Positions 62,033 to 64,000 of a stretch of 64,000 nucleotides of DNA are shown here, in pieces; position 1 is the first letter of the stretch; each line of letters starts with the position of its first letter. Both the position numbers and the translations under genes were made by a program. Source of the DNA: Hymenobacter busanensis (GTDB lineage: Bacteria; Bacteroidota; Bacteroidia; Cytophagales; Hymenobacteraceae); contig NZ_VTWU01000001.1 of assembly GCF_008727865.1 (NCBI RefSeq), positions 930,001-994,000 of the forward strand, written 5' to 3'. The notes beneath the pieces are model-generated. The model saw only the letters and a list, made by a program, of their open reading frames with translations. It was not told the DNA's origin and did no database searches.

Positions 62033-62500
62033 ATGCTGGTGTACCGCATTTGCCTGGCTAAGTACGCCGACGGCCTGTTTGCCTCGGGCTACCGGGCGCG
62101 CTGGAATTTCAAGGACCAGTTCGTCATCTACTGCGCCAGTAGCCGCGCCCTGGCCTGCCTCGAAAACGTGGTGCACCGCAGCGGGGAGGGGCTCAACGAC
62201 CAGTTCCGGGTGCTCGTCATCGACGTGCCCGACGACTTGCTGGTGGAAGAAATACCGCTGGCGCAATTGCCGCCCGACTGGACCAAAGCCAGCCGCTATG
62301 GCCTGTGCCAGCCCTTGGGCAGCGCGTGGTACGAGGCCCGCCGCTCGGCCGTGCTGCGCGTGCCCTCGTCCATTGTGCCCCAGGAAAGCAACTTCCTGCT
62401 GCACAGTCGCCACCCCGATTTCGGCCGCATCCGCATTGTGACGCAGGAACCGTTCAGCTTCGACGCCCGCATCAAAGCCTCCGACGCCGGGGCCGCGTAG
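62033..62500 (+). CDS. RES domain NAD-degrading toxin
   Basis: 155-residue toxin. The RES core appears as MLVYRICLAKYAD, SGYRARWNFKDQFVIYCASSRALACLENVVH (with the Arg, Tyr and Glu of the active site) and VPSSIVPQESNFLLHSRHPDFGRI. RES toxins such as MbcT and Res deplete NAD by phosphorolysis or hydrolysis. The order antitoxin-toxin and the spacing are typical. Gly of the usual GxR is replaced here (GYRARWN rather than GGRWN), so activity should be tested. Confidence 0.9.
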   Translation: MLVYRICLAKYADGLFASGYRARWNFKDQFVIYCASSRALACLENVVHRSGEGLNDQFRVLVIDVPDDLLVEEIPLAQLPPDWTKASRYGLCQPLGSAWYEARRSAVLRVPSSIVPQESNFLLHSRHPDFGRIRIVTQEPFSFDARIKASDAGAA

Positions 62501-62601
62501 CGCGTTTTGCCTCAGCCCCACGAAAAAGCCCTTCAGGCCGCTGGGCGACGTGAAGTAAAACAGTACAAATGAAAATTGAATTCACAGAACTGAATTATAA
62601 C

Positions 62602-63324
62602 ATGAAGCATGTTGCAGCATTTAAATGGATGGCATTGTTTTTTGTGATAGTTACTTTTTCCTCATGTAGCAATAAGTCAGAACGTGATGCTGTTGTCAAG
62701 GTTGCGAATGAATTTGGTGGGAGTGTTACTGGAACCATTGGCTATGTAAAGACTACAGAAAAGTTCAAAAAAAGTGGTAAGTATTTTCAGTTATTGGTAG
62801 AGGATTTGGATGCAAGCTTTTTTAATTATTATTCGGATCTTCGTGTTCCAGCGTCAAAATCAGCATTCATCTTTTTTGACAATATCAAAAAAGATGAATT
62901 CAACTATGATTTCATCCGAGTGATTTATAGGTATTCATTGAGGGAAGAAATATATGAATACTCAGTTAACGATCTGTTGTTTTTTAAGAACAATGAATCT
63001 GTTGTTGGTAAAATGGTTAAAGCAATGTGTAATGGTAATTGTATGATAGTGAGTAAATACTTTGATAAAAATGTTTTTAATCAATATGCTGTAAATAGAA
63101 TATGCGACAGTTTGAGGGTATTTGATAATGCTGTAAAAGGGAATAGATTGATTGTTGATATAAAGGGATTTGATGTTGTTAGCGCGAAGCCTCACGCCAT
63201 TAAAGTATTTACAGTAGTAAAGGCAGCTAAGCTTTCAAAGGCAATTTCAGTTATAATCGAGCCTGATAATGGAAGTCGCTTTATAGCAGGGCTCTATATA
63301 TCGAATACGTTTGTAAAAAAGTGA
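62602..63324 (+). CDS. AT-rich unknown lipoprotein
   Basis: About 240 residues from ATG 62602, giving MKHVAAFKWMALFFVIVTFSSC (lipobox SSC). The rest is rich in Lys, Phe, Tyr and Asn with no recognised domain. The gene is strongly AT-rich, with codons unlike any neighbour, and sits directly downstream of a toxin-antitoxin pair, consistent with an acquired island. An ATG at 62569 would add eleven residues before the signal. Confidence 0.6.
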   Translation: MKHVAAFKWMALFFVIVTFSSCSNKSERDAVVKVANEFGGSVTGTIGYVKTTEKFKKSGKYFQLLVEDLDASFFNYYSDLRVPASKSAFIFFDNIKKDEFNYDFIRVIYRYSLREEIYEYSVNDLLFFKNNESVVGKMVKAMCNGNCMIVSKYFDKNVFNQYAVNRICDSLRVFDNAVKGNRLIVDIKGFDVVSAKPHAIKVFTVVKAAKLSKAISVIIEPDNGSRFIAGLYISNTFVKK

Positions 63325-63705
63325 TTGTACTGCTTGGAAGGGGGTTTTCCGTTGCAAGTATGTTGCTTTAGTTGGACTGAAACCAGTGATACATATACTA
63401 GAGCGGGTTACAGATCTGGCCGCGCCACCTGTCCGGTGGGAAGTACTCAATTAATACGGAACACTTGTGGCACAGCCGCTCGGGCGTATGAGTCAATTGG
63501 CGCAGTCCAGTGCCAGCGCGGGCACTGCCGCCTGCTGCCAAGTATGGACAACTACCCAATTCAGGCCAACCAGCGCGTTCCCGTTATACCTCAATTGCTC
63601 CATTCCGCGTTGAAAGCAGGCAAAACCCCGCAACCCGCGGGCATTTTTCCCTACTTTTGACCAACACCGGGCCGCCGGGGCCCTTCCTCCCGCAACGCTC
63701 CGCCC
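63325..63705. other. Intergenic region at edge of AT-rich island
   Basis: About 380 bases, where composition returns from AT-rich to GC-rich at about 63410. A -7 box TACTTTTG lies at 63652-63659. The open frame through it has no protein-like features. No direct repeats flanking the island were seen. Confidence 0.5.
63652..63659 (+). promoter_or_regulatory. Bacteroidota-type -7 box (TACTTTTG)
   Basis: Exact TAnnTTTG match 47 bases before the ATG at 63706. Confidence 0.55.
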
Positions 63706-64000
63706 ATGAAGCTTCTCTCTCGCTTGGCGCTGGCTGCCTCGCTCAGCGCCGCGACGCCGCTGGCCCTGCAGGCCCAGCACACCCAGAAATTCACCAACGA
63801 CGAACGCCCGTTCCTCGAAGGCCTCGAACTCTTCGACCGTGGCCAATATGGCGCCGCCCAAACCGCGTTTCAGCAGTACCTGGAAACCACGCAGCGCCGC
63901 ACCGGCGAGCTGCGCGACCGGACCGTGGACGCCGAGTACTACTACGCCGTCAGCGGCCTGTACCTGTTCCATCCCGACGCGGAAAGCCGCATCTTGGCCT
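63706..64000 (+). CDS. Secreted TPR-like protein, 5' end only
   Basis: 98 residues visible before the window ends. The signal peptide is MKLLSRLALAASLSAATPLALQAQ. The mature part HTQKFTNDERPFLEGLELFDRGQYGAAQTAFQQYLETTQRR and VDAEYYYAVSGLYLFHPDAE resembles the first TPR helices of large Bacteroidota secreted TPR proteins. The rest of the gene is outside the window, so this is provisional. Confidence 0.6.
   Translation, partial: MKLLSRLALAASLSAATPLALQAQHTQKFTNDERPFLEGLELFDRGQYGAAQTAFQQYLETTQRRTGELRDRTVDAEYYYAVSGLYLFHPDAESRILA

Noticed and set aside
62560-63410. Prophage or transposon remnant
   Set aside because: AT-rich, but no integrase, transposase, terminal repeats or target duplication was seen.
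63325-63660. 111-codon open frame between the AT-rich island and the final gene
   Set aside because: No signal, domain or start context; composition changes halfway through, as for noncoding sequence.

Overview
The window looks like chromosomal DNA of a pigmented, aerobic Bacteroidota of the Hymenobacter/Cytophagales type. The evidence is: uniformly GC-rich coding sequence; several promoters with the Bacteroidota -7 box TAnnTTTG and almost no Shine-Dalgarno sequences; a short primary sigma factor without region 1.1; bacillithiol (bshB1) and sphingolipid (serine palmitoyltransferase-like) genes; and lineage-typical families (DUF4199, MbnP, YkuD_2, START-like, VGIGTTTP-type secreted protein, histone H1-like protein). 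The genus is an inference from gene content, not from a marker gene.

Layout. 1-12.5 kb: 3' part of fabH, a glycosyltransferase, dapD, an orphan Imm35-like gene, isoaspartyl peptidase, msrA, a striking array of six palindromes spaced 42 bp apart, a 3-hydroxyacyl-CoA dehydrogenase, small membrane proteins, an outer-membrane barrel, a YbiT-type ABC-F protein, and an L,D-transpeptidase. 12.6-28.7 kb: envelope and stress genes (two M48 lipoproteins, lipid kinase, metallophosphoesterase, Lon-N protein, mtgA, App1-type phosphatase, topoisomerase IB, a divergent pair of CotH-like proteins, MbnP, an exonuclease/GIY-YIG fusion). 28.8-41 kb: AI-2E transporter, parE and parC separated by a TMEM175-like channel and a small secreted protein, TPR proteins and a second L,D-transpeptidase. 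41-54.7 kb: core information-processing block thrS-infC-rpmI-rplT, tRNA-Met, LptF/G permease, rpsO-pnp-rpoD, trxB, M23/LysM peptidase, bshB1. 54.7-64 kb: AT-rich orphan gene, biotin carboxylase, serine palmitoyltransferase, histone-like protein, tyrS, holA, an Xre-RES toxin-antitoxin pair, an AT-rich lipoprotein island, and the start of a TPR-like secreted protein.

Most transcription units end in strong, often bidirectional hairpins. The main unexplained structures are the 42-bp palindrome array (5017-5250), a dispersed family of intergenic hairpins built from nnAAATGG words (22.2, 44.1 and 53.9 kb), a long palindrome at 55.2 kb, and three AT-rich or AT-leaning orphan genes that look acquired. 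No prophage, insertion sequence, CRISPR-Cas locus or rRNA operon was seen.
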